This document shows positions 1 to 11,641 of a stretch of DNA of 64,000 bases, piece after piece. The stretch spans positions 186,001 to 250,000 of the forward strand of contig JADILM010000004.1 of NCBI GenBank assembly GCA_016617785.1, in the 5' to 3' direction. Under the pieces are notes generated by a model. That model searched no databases. It was not told the DNA's origin and saw only the letters and a program-made list of their open reading frames with translations. Source of the DNA: Sporobolomyces roseus. Taxonomy: Eukaryota; Basidiomycota; Microbotryomycetes; Sporidiobolales; Sporidiobolaceae. Numbering within the stretch: position 1 is the first letter of the stretch; each line of letters opens with the position of its first letter. Position numbers and translations under genes: made by a program.

Positions 1-2
1 TT

Positions 3-1181
3 GAGCTGCTGAAGCGGGAGGAGAAGAAACCGCTAGTTCACCATATCACCGTTCGTCGCTTGCTCTTCCCTTTCTGATTTTTCAGTTTGCTAATACTCGC
101 GCTGCATCCACAGAATCAAGTTGTCATGAACGACTGCGCAAACTTGACTTTGGCACTTCACGCATCTCCTCTCATGTCCTCATCGCCGGACGAGGCTCCT
201 TCGCTCTCAAAGCTCATCTCGTGCCTGCTGCTCAACCTCGGCACCATCACAGAAGCTCAGATCACCACGCAGAAGATCGCTGGAATAGCGGCAAAGCGGA
301 ATGGGAAGATGATCGTGTTTGATCCTGTCGGAGTCGGAGCGACAGAATATCGAAAGAAGAGCGCGAGTGGTAAGCACGAGCTCTCACCATCACTCAAGCA
401 AAGTGCTGAAGGGTCGAATTGCCCAGATCTACTCAATGCTTGTCACGTTTCGATCATCAAGGGAAACGCTGGTCAGTCCCATTCTCGCTGCAGTTCATCC
501 GAATCTCAACATTTTGATCCTGATCTTGTCAAATAAATGTAGGCGAGATCGGTGCTCTAGCAGGATCATCAGAAGTGCAAGCGAGAGGTGTTGATTCAGT
601 CGGAAAAGGTTTCAAGGACCCGGCGACAATCGTCAAATCGCTCGCGGGTCGAGAAAGTAAGCTCCGTCATCTTCTGAGCTCCAAGGCAGACAAAGCTGAC
701 GAATCGGATCGACAGAGCTTGTCGTTGCCATGTCTGGCGAGACGGACTACATCTCGGACGGACAAACGACATTTGCGATTGAGAATGGGAGTCATTGGCA
801 AGGAAACATCACGGGCTCAGGCTGTATGGCTACGTCGTAAGTTCCATGACGTTCGACTCGATTCATGGAATGATCGGCTGACGATATCTGACGAGGTCGC
901 AGATCGGTGGCCGTATTTGCTGGACTGATGCACGAAAGTGGTGCACTCGCAGCTGCAGTAGCTGGGTGAGCTCCCTGTACCTGACGCCTCGATTAGCATG
1001 CGCAACTGACTGAGCTCTTGTTCAATCGCGTAGACTTCTCGCTATCAATATAGCAGCAGAAATCGCCGAATCTCGACCAGACGTGAAAGGACCGAACACC
1101 TTCAGAGCAGCACTCATCGACTCTGTCTATCAACTGACACCGGAAGATATTCGAAAGAGAGCGAAGGTGCGGAAACTGTAG
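3..1181 (+). CDS. THI6: Hydroxyethylthiazole kinase, C-terminal part of thiamine biosynthesis bifunctional enzyme (5' truncated by window)
   Basis: The visible exons encode the hydroxyethylthiazole kinase domain, which phosphorylates the thiazole alcohol before it is coupled to HMP-PP to make thiamine phosphate. Family motifs seen in order: VVMNDCANLTLA (substrate pocket), FDPVGVGAT, IIKGNAGEIGAL, MSGETDYISDG and the glycine-rich ITGSGCMAT. The reading frame is already open at base 3, so the start and any N-terminal thiamine-phosphate synthase domain, which fungal Thi6 carries, lie outside the window. The first intron is 51-113 and joins HHIT to NQVVMND; at least four more short introns follow, for example 370-426. 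The stop is at 1179-1181. The domain call is sure; the bifunctional architecture is inferred from the family. Confidence 0.88.
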
Positions 1182-1294
1182 ATCCTACGCCTCTGGAATA
1201 GCAAAAGAGAGTCCATTCTCACACGACGAGAAGTCCTTGCCATTCAAGAGAGTGCTGTGAAAGGAATGCGAGCGTTGCAAAAGAGAACATTGGC

Positions 1295-2649
1295 TCAACC
1301 TTGGAAAGCTAAACCGAACTTCTCTACCTCGACTCCTCCGTAGCTTCCCTCTCTCTGAACTTCGATGAATGGCATCTTCTTGTCAACCGGTGTTGAGCAG
1401 TTAGCGCACGCTTTGTCCTTTCTCGAGAGCGTGTCGACGCAGGTGCCGCTGTATCCAGACAGGATGAAAGTCAGCTCGAGTCTCTCGGAAAGTAGCGAAT
1501 GAAAAGTGAGACGTACCACAGGAGATCACCACAAGCTTTGAGGACTGCATGATTGGGAGGGGACAAGTAAATCAGTACAAGCAAGATATAGATAGAGCTA
1601 AGAAAGCTTACCGTAAGACTTGACGTTGTTGGTGATTGATTTTCGACAACAAGGACAAATCACCGCTAAATCTCCCTTCGAAGTCTTGTCGGCAGTATCG
1701 ACGGCAAGCTTGACCGTTGTCAGACTCTTCAGACTATACGATCATGAGCTAGGGTTCGAGTCAGCGACCAGTTCGAGGAGGGGTGACTTGAACAGCTTGC
1801 CTCATAGGATGCGATGGTTTCGATGCTTGACATAGCGTTTGTAGCTTGACGTTGAGAACAGCATCGGGTTTAGCACTTGGTGTGAGAGAAGGCTGCAGAG
1901 TGGAAGAGTGTGTGAGCAAGACTCAGCAGCAGAACGAAAGAGGGACGATTTCGCACGAGCCAATAATTTGTCAGTTTGCTCTTTCTAACTTCAGCCATTT
2001 CCTTGGCCATCCTCTTCGCCGCTTCATCGATCGCCTCGTTCGTCAATCTCTCGATCTCATCCTCGTCCAATTCGAAGGCTCGCTTCGTTCCCCTCGGTCC
2101 TGAATTCTTGTCCTGTCCCGTCGAAGAGACTTTCCCTTCTGCCGCTTTACTCCCTAACCCAGTTTGTGCCGTCTCAAACTCTTTCATGACTCGCTCTCGA
2201 GCCGTCGCACGAGCTTCTGCCATTTCTTGTTCTGAATCTGCTCGCATCCTTTCGAGGGTGATAGTCTGTCGTTTGATGTCCTTCTTCTGTTCGAGCAAGT
2301 TCGACACTACGCATTCCTATGAATCGGTCGTGAATCAGCGAACTGCATCAAGTCAACCCATGAGGAAGAGAAGGAACGCACTTGACAGTAAAGGTGACCA
2401 GCAGTGCAAATTCGAGGTTCGATAGCTCTTCTCAAGCATAGAGAGCAAGCATCAAAGTCCTACCAGAACGCTTCGAGGTCAGCCTCTCGGCGTACAGAGC
2501 CTACAGCAGGAGGTAGAGAGATGAGAATTCACCTTGAAAGAATCACGACCTAAGATTGCCTTCTTTGAACCAGAAGTTTCCTTTGCCCTCTCCCGTTCTG
2601 CAGCAGTGAGTGATGCTCGAGTGTGTGCGTGAAGTGCGTGTCGTCCCAT
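1295..2649 (-). CDS. NOSIP-family protein, U-box type E3 ubiquitin ligase
   Basis: The start ATG is at 2649. The joined exons give an N-terminal MGRHALHAHTR, then RDSFK-DFDACSLCL, matching the first half of the split U-box of NOSIP (nitric oxide synthase-interacting protein). Next comes a conserved linker, SNLLEQKKDIKRQ, followed by an acidic coiled coil with a KRAFELDEDE segment. The C-terminal half-box has two cysteine clusters: VICPCCRKSITNNVKS and DKACANCSTPVDKK. NOSIP proteins act as ubiquitin ligases and are found with spliceosomes in other eukaryotes; neither role can be tested here. Intron 1734-1800 starts with GC rather than GT on the coding strand, because only that junction keeps HPM-SLKSLTTVKL in frame. 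About 225 bases separate it from the divergent MFS gene. Confidence 0.85.
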
Positions 2650-2872
2650 TGTATTGAAACCTTGATCTAAAGAGTGGGGAAAAGAAGAGGAAAGGAGAGG
2701 AAGAGGAGAGTGATGAAAGCTTCTGACGGTTCTGGAGGATAGCTTCAGGCTCTTCTGTAGCTTGCGAGCGAGTTTTAGCTGATCGGGTGAGGTGAGAAGT
2801 TCCAAAAGTTGATCGGGAATTTCTTTCCCTCTTTCATCTCACTTATCGACGACAGTATCAGCACAATCGACC

Positions 2873-4748
2873 ATGTTCAGCTTAGGACAAGAACTAGGGT
2901 TCCATCACTTCAGGGAGAGTCATTCTCGGCGGGATATCTATCTCCTCTTACTCTCTCGATTCGTTCGAATGATCGGGTAAATCGATCCTCTCTGCCCCTT
3001 CTTCCTCACTATCGTTGATGGACGGCTGACGAGGCGGACGATGAAACAGATTCGGCGTCGTCGCTCCAGTCTTGATTCTCTACCTTCGAGCTCTCGACGT
3101 TTCAGAAAAGCTAGTCGGGCTTTTCCTTTCGCTTACTCTGTAAATCCTTCTCTCTGCCTACTGGTTGAACCTCTCGAGAGACGTATATTCACTGTGCGTG
3201 CTTCACAGTCTAGGGGACGTCTCTCTGTCATTCTGGGTGACGTGGACCGCCGATTACATTGGTAGACGACGAATGCTAGCTCTCGGGAGCGCTCTCATGG
3301 GAGGAGCGGGTGTAAGTTCAGCTTCCGATCATGTTCAGAGATTGTAAATTGACCCGGGTACTCGGCAAACTATAGTTGATCTTCTATACGTCTTCGTCAT
3401 TCGTCCCACTCCTTCTCGCAGCAATCATTGGAATTATCTCTCGCGAGTCTCGCACTTTCGCCGAGTTCTCTGTCAACTGGTGGCAAGACCCAGTCGCTGA
3501 TAGCTTCTCGTTACTCTTGTACAGCGTCCGGAAACGAGATTGGTCCATTCTCAGCTTTGGAGCAATCGATGGTTTCTCAGCTCACCACACCCGATGGACG
3601 AGTTTCGATCCTGATGTGGTATCAGGTCCTCGGTTTCCTAGGAGTCGCTACTGGGAATGGAATAGCTGGAGTCATCGTCAGCTCCCTCGAGAGTCGAGGG
3701 AAACCTACAGTCGACGCATACCGGGGAGTCTTCGTAGCCTACTCGATCGTAGCGGGCATCAAGATCGTTCTTTCGTTCTGCATGTCGACCTACACTGAGG
3801 TCGATCACCCTCCAATCCCAGAGCGGCCTTCTTCAGCGACAGTACCGTCAGGAGCAGACTCTGAACGACAGCCCCTTCTCCGCTCATCGGAAGACGCCAG
3901 ATCCAACGCTCCTTCGACTATCGCTCAGGCAGTATTCGAACCGCCTACACTTCTCGCTCCTCCCCCAGGCCTCCCTATCGCACGACTCGTCATCCTCGCC
4001 GCCATTTTCTCCCTCGACTCTTTCGCTTCTTCTCTCATCCCCTTATCTTTCATTTCCTACTACTTCAGAAAAGATTTCGGAGCAAGTATCGCAATCATCA
4101 CGAGAACATTCTCGACGACGGCTATCATCTCGCTCTTCTCGCAACTCTGCGCTGGAAGTATCGCCAAAAGAGCTGGGATAATCGTGAGAATTGGTTCTTC
4201 GCGTCTTCCTCCTTTTGACTTGCTGACCTTTCGATGGAGCCTGTAGGGTACAATGGTAGGAACACATAGTCAGTATCGATGTCTAGAACGTCCTCTGTCG
4301 TACTCGCGATCAGCTGACCCGAGTGCTAAACAGTGCCAGCACAAATCCTGACTGGACTCCTCGCTTTCGCCCCAAACCTCTCGGGAGCACTCACCATCTT
4401 CATCGCTCGATCGTTCATCGCCAGTATGGATTCCAGCGTACGCGGTGCGTTTTTGGCGGCCGTTGTCCCCAAAGCTTCTCGAACTCGGTTCCTCGGAATC
4501 ATCAACGTCTGCAAGACTCTCGCATCAGCACCTGGTCCGACTCTCTCCGGTCAACTCGCAAGCTCTGGAAAGCTTAGGTTCTCGTTCATCATTACAGCCT
4601 CTATCAAGATTTGTTGTGAGTACCCGAATCTCTTTCCCTCGAAATCGGCTTCGATAGCCTTGCATAATGCTGACATTCTTCTTGCTTTTCTACTACAGAT
4701 GATATTTGCCTGTACTTTGGTTTCAGATACGCTAAGCTTGAGCACTGA
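2873..4748 (+). CDS. Major facilitator superfamily transporter, tandem copy 1
   Basis: Predicted multi-spanning membrane transporter; the substrate is not evident. The start MFSLGQELGFHHF is chosen because the following RRDIYLLLLSRFVRMIG aligns with the N-terminus of the next gene. Helices are separated by the MFS motif A stretch GDVSLSFWVTWTADYIGRRR (loop between helices 2 and 3). A polar, disordered central loop with SERQPLLRSSED follows helix 6. The second half contains SLDSFASSLIP, PAQILTGLLAFAP and SRTRFLGIINVCK and ends in YAKLEH. Exons are short. Intron 3443-3524 starts with GC, because only that junction gives ISPSGNE as in the paralog. The exon map, helix order and C-terminus match the neighbouring copy, so the pair arose by tandem duplication. 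Confidence 0.85.
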
Positions 4749-5212
4749 AACGAAGTCAAGAACTTCATATCATTCCATTCGTCGTCGTTTCGCCGGAGCC
4801 GTCCGATTCTTCCCCTCCCCTACTCGCTACCACAACGCTCATCCTCCTATTGACCCTCAACAAGTTCCTTCAGATTGCGGCAAGTACTCCTGAAAACGGT
4901 TGCGAGGGAGAAGGCGAACAAAGTGGGCGAAATCGTCTATACCCGATTCTTCTTTGCGCACAGGTCAACCTTCCATACGCCGAAACCGCCGTCTCCCATG
5001 ACCCGGTTTCCAACGGCTCCCTCGCTGTGTCCGGAGATACCTTCTGAATGATCACCTGAACAGCGCCATGATCGATTCCTAACTTTCTTCGATCTCTTCT
5101 CTCCCTTACTTATCTTTATCTCTATCCCAGTCAGCATTGTCGACCTCCGAGCGAGCTCCAGCGGCAACTCAACAATCGACTCTCCCGACACTCGAAGACT
5201 GGTGATCAAGAG
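4749..5212. other. Intergenic between the two MFS copies
   Basis: This 464-base stretch holds the 3' end of MFS copy 1 and the promoter and leader of copy 2. Open frames on both strands lack family resemblance and look like shadows. I see no repeat or RNA gene. Confidence 0.5.
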
Positions 5213-7240
5213 ATGGGGTTTCAGAAGGTTCTCTATCATGAACTTGGACTACAACATCTAATTTCTAGTCGCTCATCTCGAGATCTCTATCTCCTTATAA
5301 CGAGCAGATTCATTCGATTGTTGGGGTCAGTTCATTTTCTCGACGTCATTGCGTTCGTCGAGCGTCTGTCTGATGCTCCCTCCTCTTTCCCTCTGCCGTC
5401 CCTCCCACCCAAACATTTCCTTCCGACACGCGCTACTCGACTTCGACAAAATATCGACAGCTTCGGCGCAATCGCTCCAATTTTAGTCCTTTTTCTTCAA
5501 GAGCAACTTGGATTCTCAGAAGGACGAGTTGGTCTCTTCCTCAGCCTGACGCTTTTCGGAGACGTAGGGCTATCGTTACTGATATCGTGGATTGCGGATG
5601 GAGTCGGGAGGCGGAGAGTATTGGCGTTTGGGTCAGCAATGATGGCGTTGAGCGGGGTGAGTTTTGCTTTTCCTCTTATCCCCCTTTCCAGCATGAGCTG
5701 ATCAATCGAAACAGATCGCTTTCGCATTGTCGAGGAACTATGTCCTACTGCTCTTGAGCGCGATCTTCGGAGTAATCTCTCCAAGCGGGAATGAATGTGG
5801 AGTGAGTTTTAGTCTTTTCTTTCGAATCGGTCTGAAGCTAACCGGCGTCCCGCCGGGCTAGCCCTTCTCGTCAATCGAGGTCACGATCATTTCGGAACTC
5901 GTCTCGCCTGCAGATCGAGTCTACGGTGAGCAACTTCGCTTTCTTCGGCTGATCCTCTCTCTGAAGCCTGCCCTCTGCCCCAGTCCTCGTCTGGTATCAG
6001 ATTCTCGGCTTCGTCGGTTTGGCTTTGGGATCAATTTTGTCGGGTGTCGCGATATCAGGTCTCGAGAAGACGCATTCGACTTTGTACAGCTATCGAGCGG
6101 TGTTCGTTTTCTACTCCATTGTCGCCCTCGTCAAGATCGCTCTCAGTCTATCACTATCGAACATGGCCGAAGCGAAACATCAAGGATACGAGATCGTAGC
6201 AGCGATCGAAGGAGACGACGACTTTGAAGAACATTCGGATCTCGAAGGGAACGACTCTGAGTGTCGACCGCTTCTCGCTCGTTCGACATCTACCCCACGA
6301 GTCGACGTCAAGTCCATGCCCGCTTTCGACAAGGGTGAAGAGGAGGTGGAAACCCCTTCTCGACTACCCGTGCTTCGACTCGCTTTCACTTGTTTCCTAT
6401 TCTCGATTGATTCTTTCGCTTCGTCTCTCATTCCTGGTGCGTCAAACTGCACTTTGAGATCATCACCTGCCGAGTAGCTCAACGTTGCAGGTTGTCACAC
6501 AGCCTCTTACGTGGCTCTTTTCTTCACGACGGTCTATGATATGAGCCTTGAGACTATCACCAAAGTTCTCGCTTTCTCTGCCCTTGGAGCTGTCCTCACG
6601 AGCATGTGCGCCGGAGCACTCAGCAAGCGAGCTGGTCTCGTTCTCGCGATGACAACTTTCCATAGTGAGCCTCGAGCTGTCTCTTCGCAAAACTCAAGCT
6701 GACTTTTCTCCCTTTTCTCAGTTCCCGCTCAGCTAATGACTGCGGCGATCGCTTTTGCACCTGGAGTAAACTCTGTTGTCGCGCTATGGATCGCTCGAAC
6801 TTGCTTCTCTTCACTTGACAGCAGTGTACGAGTATGTCGAACAGTCTCTCCTGGGATCTCTGTCGCTTGCTGATCTTCTTCTGGCTTCACAGGGCGCGTT
6901 CTTGAGTGCCATGGTCCCACCTTCATCTCGAACTCGCTTCCTCGGCAGTGAGCAAAAACGCACCTCGTCTTTGACCGCGATTCGCGCTGACTCCTCGTTT
7001 TTAGTTGTCGACGTCTGCCGTTCGCTCTCAGCTGGACCTGGACCCTTCGTGACTGGTAGGCTCGTCAAGATCGACAAACTACCTCTCACCTTCGTTATAA
7101 GCGGGAGTATCAAAATCGCAGGTAAGGCGACCACTAATCTTGTACTCCTCTTCGCTTTCTTCGCTGACTGATATCGATGCTCTCTCGCAGCGGACATCGG
7201 TTTGCTTATAGGCTTCTCAGCCGTCAAGCTCGAACACTGA
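5213..7240 (+). CDS. Major facilitator superfamily transporter, tandem copy 2
   Basis: Paralog of the gene immediately upstream, in the same orientation. The ATG at 5213 opens MGFQKVLYHELGLQHL, then SSRDLYLLITSRFIRLLG, which continues after an intron into FGAIAPILVLFLQEQLG. Motif A reads WIADGVGRRRVLAFGSAMM. Helix segments VLVWYQILGFVGLALGS and FVFYSIVALVKIALSL precede an acidic central loop (GDDDFEEHSDLEGND) with RPLLARS, as in copy 1. The second half has SIDSFASSLIP, ALGAVLTSMCAG and PSSRTRFLGVVDVCRSL, and the protein ends IGFSAVKLEH. The Arg and Asp of motif A are intact, so it is probably active. The substrate is unknown; close tandem paralogs often differ in substrate or expression. Confidence 0.86.
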
Positions 7241-7496
7241 GCTAGGTCCCACGTTCTTTATCACGGTCTCCCCCAAATTCTCGTTCGTTATTAGTTCGCT
7301 CCTTCGTATCGGGTTTAATTTTGCCTTTTCCTCGTTGTATATAGCTCGCTTCAACTCAGTCACTCGCTTCTCTATCGTCTCTTCGTGTTTCCCTGTCGAT
7401 TGTTCTCTTTGCGAAAATGATGATAAGCAATTCGAAATTGATTGACATCCTCTGTATACCCCAGAATCCATTCTAAGAGAGCTGAGGAAAGGCAAA

Positions 7497-9820
7497 TTAA
7501 GGAGTGCATCGACCGGTCCAGCTGTTTAAAATGACAAGCGAGTCAGAATTTTGCGCTTGTGACTGAACGAGACACAAGGCGACGTACCGGGGGTATAGAG
7601 AGCACTCTCGGACGGTGTGTCGGTTGAGAAGCCAAGCGAGGAGACGCTGTGAAAGAGGAAAAGGTAAGCTCAAGCGATCACAAGTCGGAGAAAAGTGTTA
7701 CTGACCTCGAGACCAAGTCCATAACCTCCATGAGGAGAAGTACCGTATTTTCGTTGATCGGTGAACCAGTAGCTGTTTGCGAGAGATGTAGATTAGCCGA
7801 TCGATCTAGTCGAGAAGTGGAGAGAGTAAAACGTACTAAGGATCAGGGCTGATACCTTCCCGAGTGTAAGCAGCGAGAAGTTCATCGAGGTCGTTGATAC
7901 GCATTGAACCACCGACGATCTCTCCAACGTTGGGCATGAGGAGATCGACAGATTCAGTGTAACCTTCATCTCCAGGAATTCGACTCATGTAGAAAGATTT
8001 CTATCGCACTCACGCGTGTCAGTCAGCGAGGTGGAAGGCCCGCAAGAAGGACAAGGGGGAGACTCACGATCTCTCGCGGGAAGTTAATGAGGAAGATAGG
8101 TCGACCAATCATGTCCGTCATTTTCCTCTCAGCAGCTTCGGCGATATCATCTCCAACTTGATGAGGACCATCAACACCAGTCTCCTCGTCCGGTCGAGTG
8201 ATGTTGTGTTCGTTGAGCCATTTGATCGCGTCTCGGTAGTCCATTCGCATGAAAGGTCGAGAAGGAGCTTCGAATTTCTTTCCCTCTGGGTGTCCGGCCC
8301 AAAGTTGATCAATGAGTGCCTTCGTCTTGGGTTCTGAGATCACTCGATCGATAGTTTGACAGATCTGCGTAAAGAGATTCGGGATCAGTCTCGACAAAGT
8401 ACACTAGAAAGAGAAAGGGAGAGGGACACTTACGAGTTCTTCGATATGTTCGAGAAGTTCGTTGAAATCGATGAAAGCGAGTTCACCTTCGATGTGGGTG
8501 TACTCACTCAAGTGACGACGAGTGTGAGATTTCTCCGCACGGAAAGATTCTTGAACGCAGAAGACGTCTCCCAAACTGGGCAAGCAAGTTTCGAGGTAGA
8601 GTTGGGAAGATTGAGTGAGGTAGGCTTGTTCTCCGTAGTAGTCGAATCCGAAGAGGGTCGCTCCTCCCTCAACTTGCGTTTGAACCATGCAAGGAGGAGT
8701 CACTTCGAGGAGGTTGAGGTTGGCGTAGGATTCTCGGAATGATGAGAGGAGGGCAGATCGGACCTTGAGGACGGCGGAAGCGTTCTCTCCACGGATGACA
8801 AGGTGACGAGAGTCGGCAAGGAGTGAAGCATCGGCTTCCTGCGAACGCTCATCTCAAAATCAGCGACGAATACTGATGATCTGAGGTTCTCGGGAACTCA
8901 CCTCATTGACCTTGTTGAGGAAAGCCTCATCTCCTCCAGGTGCCTTTCCAACAACCTTGAACCAATCAGCCGAGAGTTCGTGGTTCTCGGGAGCAGTCTT
9001 TCCTTCGGGAAGTTGGTTGATTTCACCAGTGATTTGGACAGTCGATTCGAGGGTGAGGGTGAGAGCATCGTAGGTTTGCGACTGTGCGCGCGATCCATAA
9101 GCACTTGCGGCAGGAAGAAAGAGAGAAGACCTTAGAAACTTACGAGACGACCAGTGAGAACGCATTGCAAGTAACCAGTACCATCTCGAAGAATGACGAA
9201 AGTCATACCACCTTGTTGCCTCAACCTGTGTACCCATCCGAAGACCCTAACCCTCTTTCCTCTCTGTTCGACAGCTTGACGAATCTTAATCTTTTGAGCG
9301 GGAGTCGAAGGTTCCTCGAGTACGATCGCTTTCGCCTCTTCCAACTTCTTCGCCTCTGCCGCACGTTTCGCTTCTCCCTCTTGTTCCTCCCTCTTGCGTA
9401 GCTCTTCTTGTTTGACGAGTTTGTTGCGGTGCTGAGTTAGGAGTTTCGATGCCTTTTTCTTTGCTGAGGAAGTCATCTCTTGATAGATTGATGCGCCTTC
9501 TCCTTCTTTAGGTGCAGTCTTGACTTGTACGTTGATCGAATCCGAGTCCTTTGAGATGAATGCGCCGAGAACAGTCTTGAAAGGTTTCGAGGATGATCCA
9601 TCTCCTTCCTTGTCATCTCCAGTGAGCTCGTCTACGTAGACCGCATCTGCTCACATTACGGGTAGTCTCGTCAGCTGGAGTGGTGCGGAAGGGCCAGAGA
9701 TGGGACAAGATGAGATGGAAGAGGAAACTAACCAGAGGGAGCACCGAGGTTGACAGCAGCGGCAGCTTGCGAGAGCGCCTCAATGACTTGATCTTTACCC
9801 TTTGCGAGTAACCCTGCCAT
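7497..9820 (-). CDS. DED81: Cytosolic asparaginyl-tRNA synthetase (class II)
   Basis: Charges tRNA-Asn in the cytosol. The start ATG at 9820 gives [21 protein letters not shown] fungal-type N-terminal extension with a lysine/glutamate-rich helix ([20 protein letters not shown]) comes before the OB-fold anticodon-binding domain ([20 protein letters not shown]). The catalytic core has motif 2, [20 protein letters not shown], and motif 3, [18 protein letters not shown], interrupted by an intron. SQLYLETC before motif 2 and the extreme C-terminus WTGRCTP are typical of the eukaryotic cytosolic enzyme. No domain appears to be missing. It is convergent with MFS copy 2, with about 250 bases between the stops. 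Confidence 0.93.
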
Positions 9821-10336
9821 GTTCTTAGGTGATTGAGTGAGGAGGTTCAAAGAAAGCGATTCTTCTCTCAAATATTTCTGAAGATGACTCGCTATTTTGT
9901 CGAGTCAAATCCGTCGCAGGGAGAGTGACTCTGAACGATTCGAACTCGCAAATGAAGTCTATCGTAGCGCTTTCCGACTGTCCCGACGGAACTTTTCGAT
10001 TTCGCACCTAATTCGCAAAGACGCTCTGGTCGCAAGCTGATCACTCGTCCAAACAGTCACAGACTCGTCCAAGGCGGATACCACGGTACGTATTGCCCAC
10101 GAGCTGAACTAGAGAGATCCATGAAGAACATGCAACAAAGACGGGGGAAAAGGCAAACTGAAAACGAAGAAGGAGAAAGCGAAGGGATTGCGGCAGGAGT
10201 GAAGAGCGAATCGGGGTATAGGTGAGGGATATGAAGGCCATCGGGCAGAGGAGGGGGAGCGTATTGACGAGTGAAGGAGTCGGCACAGGACAGAGAGGGT
10301 GAACTTGGGTAATCTTGCGAAACAATTGGTATCGTC
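9821..10336. other. Intergenic, promoter side of the Asn-tRNA synthetase gene
   Basis: The 516 bases lie between the synthetase start and the 3' end of the dynein light chain gene, both on the minus strand. Purine-rich tracts such as gaggagggggag are present. I see no convincing gene or RNA. Confidence 0.4.
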
Positions 10337-10984
10337 CTAACCGGCCTTGAAGAGGAGCTAACGCCGTTTGTTCTCTGTCAGTGTTGCATCCTTCTATTCT
10401 GAGTAGACGAGGAGCTCACGATAGCGATATTCCCCATATACCAATACAAGAAATGATTTGTTTCGTGAGTACAAAACGAACCGAACGATTTCCCAACTAC
10501 GACGTGCCATGTCGGACCATATCTCTTGTCGAAATCTCTTTTGATGTAAGCCGCAATCTATTCGTCGGTATGGATGGGAAGGGGAGGAGTGAGGAAAGGG
10601 AAGAAGGTTGAAGGATAATTCGAAGAGTCGGTTTCGACATTGAGACGACGAAGCGCGGGACGAGGGTAGAAAGAGGAGTAGGAGTGGAAGAGCAGAAGGA
10701 TAAGGGTGAGTTCGCATGTGTGGTAGAGCAAGAGAGGCAAGTGGGAGAGTTGCGTACGTCTTTCTCAACAGTATGAGCAGCCATCGCTTCTGTGGTTGTT
10801 TGTATCGCTTGCTGTTGCATCTCCTCTGCCATATCTGCACTCTTGATGATAGCCTGTTCACATCGAGAGGGAGTTTATTGATTGATGAAGGAAGTCAGTT
10901 AGAGGGAACGCGATCAACCGCTCTTCAGGAAAGTGAGAGACTCACCTGAGGTGGCACAGCAGCTCCAGTTGCTTGATCAGACAT
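10337..10984 (-). CDS. Dynein light chain LC8 (DYNLL family)
   Basis: Small hub protein that forms a dimer on the dynein intermediate chain and on many other partners. The start is at 10984 ([13 protein letters not shown]). Later exons give [53 protein letters not shown] and [17 protein letters not shown], which follow the LC8 sequence closely. The last exon is only 21 bases and encodes LLFKAG plus the stop TAG at 10337-10339. The reading of about 100 residues is slightly longer than canonical LC8 (89), the extra being N-terminal. The partner-binding groove strand around [15 protein letters not shown] is complete, with V-to-C just before THET. Confidence 0.93.
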
Positions 10985-11641
10985 CTTTGTTGAGTTGAGG
11001 CGATTGAGGTGAAGGAAGAAATGAATCAATTTTGTTGGGTGAAATTCGGCGGAACAATTCATCGCAGTGAATCTATCGAGACCTCAAGTATCCGTTGCTT
11101 TGACGAAAAGCGAATGCCAGGCGTCCGTATCAGGAGCGAGGAGCGAAGGGGAGGCGAAAGAAATCCATCAAGGAGTTTTTCAACATTGCGAAGACCGCTA
11201 TGCGAGTGAGGGCAGTAGAGGCCGGTCAGGAAAGCTAGGGATCAGAGGAGCTAATAAGGGAGAGAGATAGAGATAGAGAGGCTACGGCACAGAGCAGAAG
11301 AGAGCGAGAGAGAGAGAGAAATAGGTTAAAAACGACAAGATTCCTTTCGTAGTTGTACTGTTGAGAAGCTAAGGAGAGGGAAAGAGGCAGGGTATAGGGT
11401 ACTAGGATCGACATTGTAATGGGAGGAAAAAGAGAGCGATTGCGGGAGAATGAGGCGGGATAAATCTAGAGATGAATATAGCGAGTTATTGGCGTGCGAG
11501 AACGATTACTGAGGAAATATGATGCGAGATGTTCTGATAAGGAAAGGTATAGCGTTAAAAGATGTGAAAGGGAGAGAGAGTGTCTGATTGAGGTGTTTTT
11601 AGTGTCGATAATTTGAAAAGAGCTCGAGAGGTGAGATTGCT
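10985..11641. other. Intergenic with GA-rich tracts
   Basis: About 650 bases between the LC8 start and the 3' end of the glycosyltransferase gene. It has purine-rich simple sequence (agagatagagatagagagg and gagagagagagaga near 11270-11320) and an A/T-richer stretch near 11500-11600. The latter probably belongs to the 3' untranslated region of the glycosyltransferase. No gene was recognised. Confidence 0.4.

Noticed and set aside
1740..1770. ggttcgagtc resembling a tRNA T-loop box
   Set aside because: No cloverleaf arms or A box around it, and it lies in an intron of the NOSIP-type gene.
4850..5240. Minus-strand frames between the two MFS genes
   Set aside because: Short overlapping frames in several phases with no motif; typical shadow frames.
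11466..11641. Longer C-terminus of the glycosyltransferase (ending RYIHL)
   Set aside because: Depends on one of three possible acceptors; the extra sequence is Leu/Ser-rich without similarity, so I used the shorter end.
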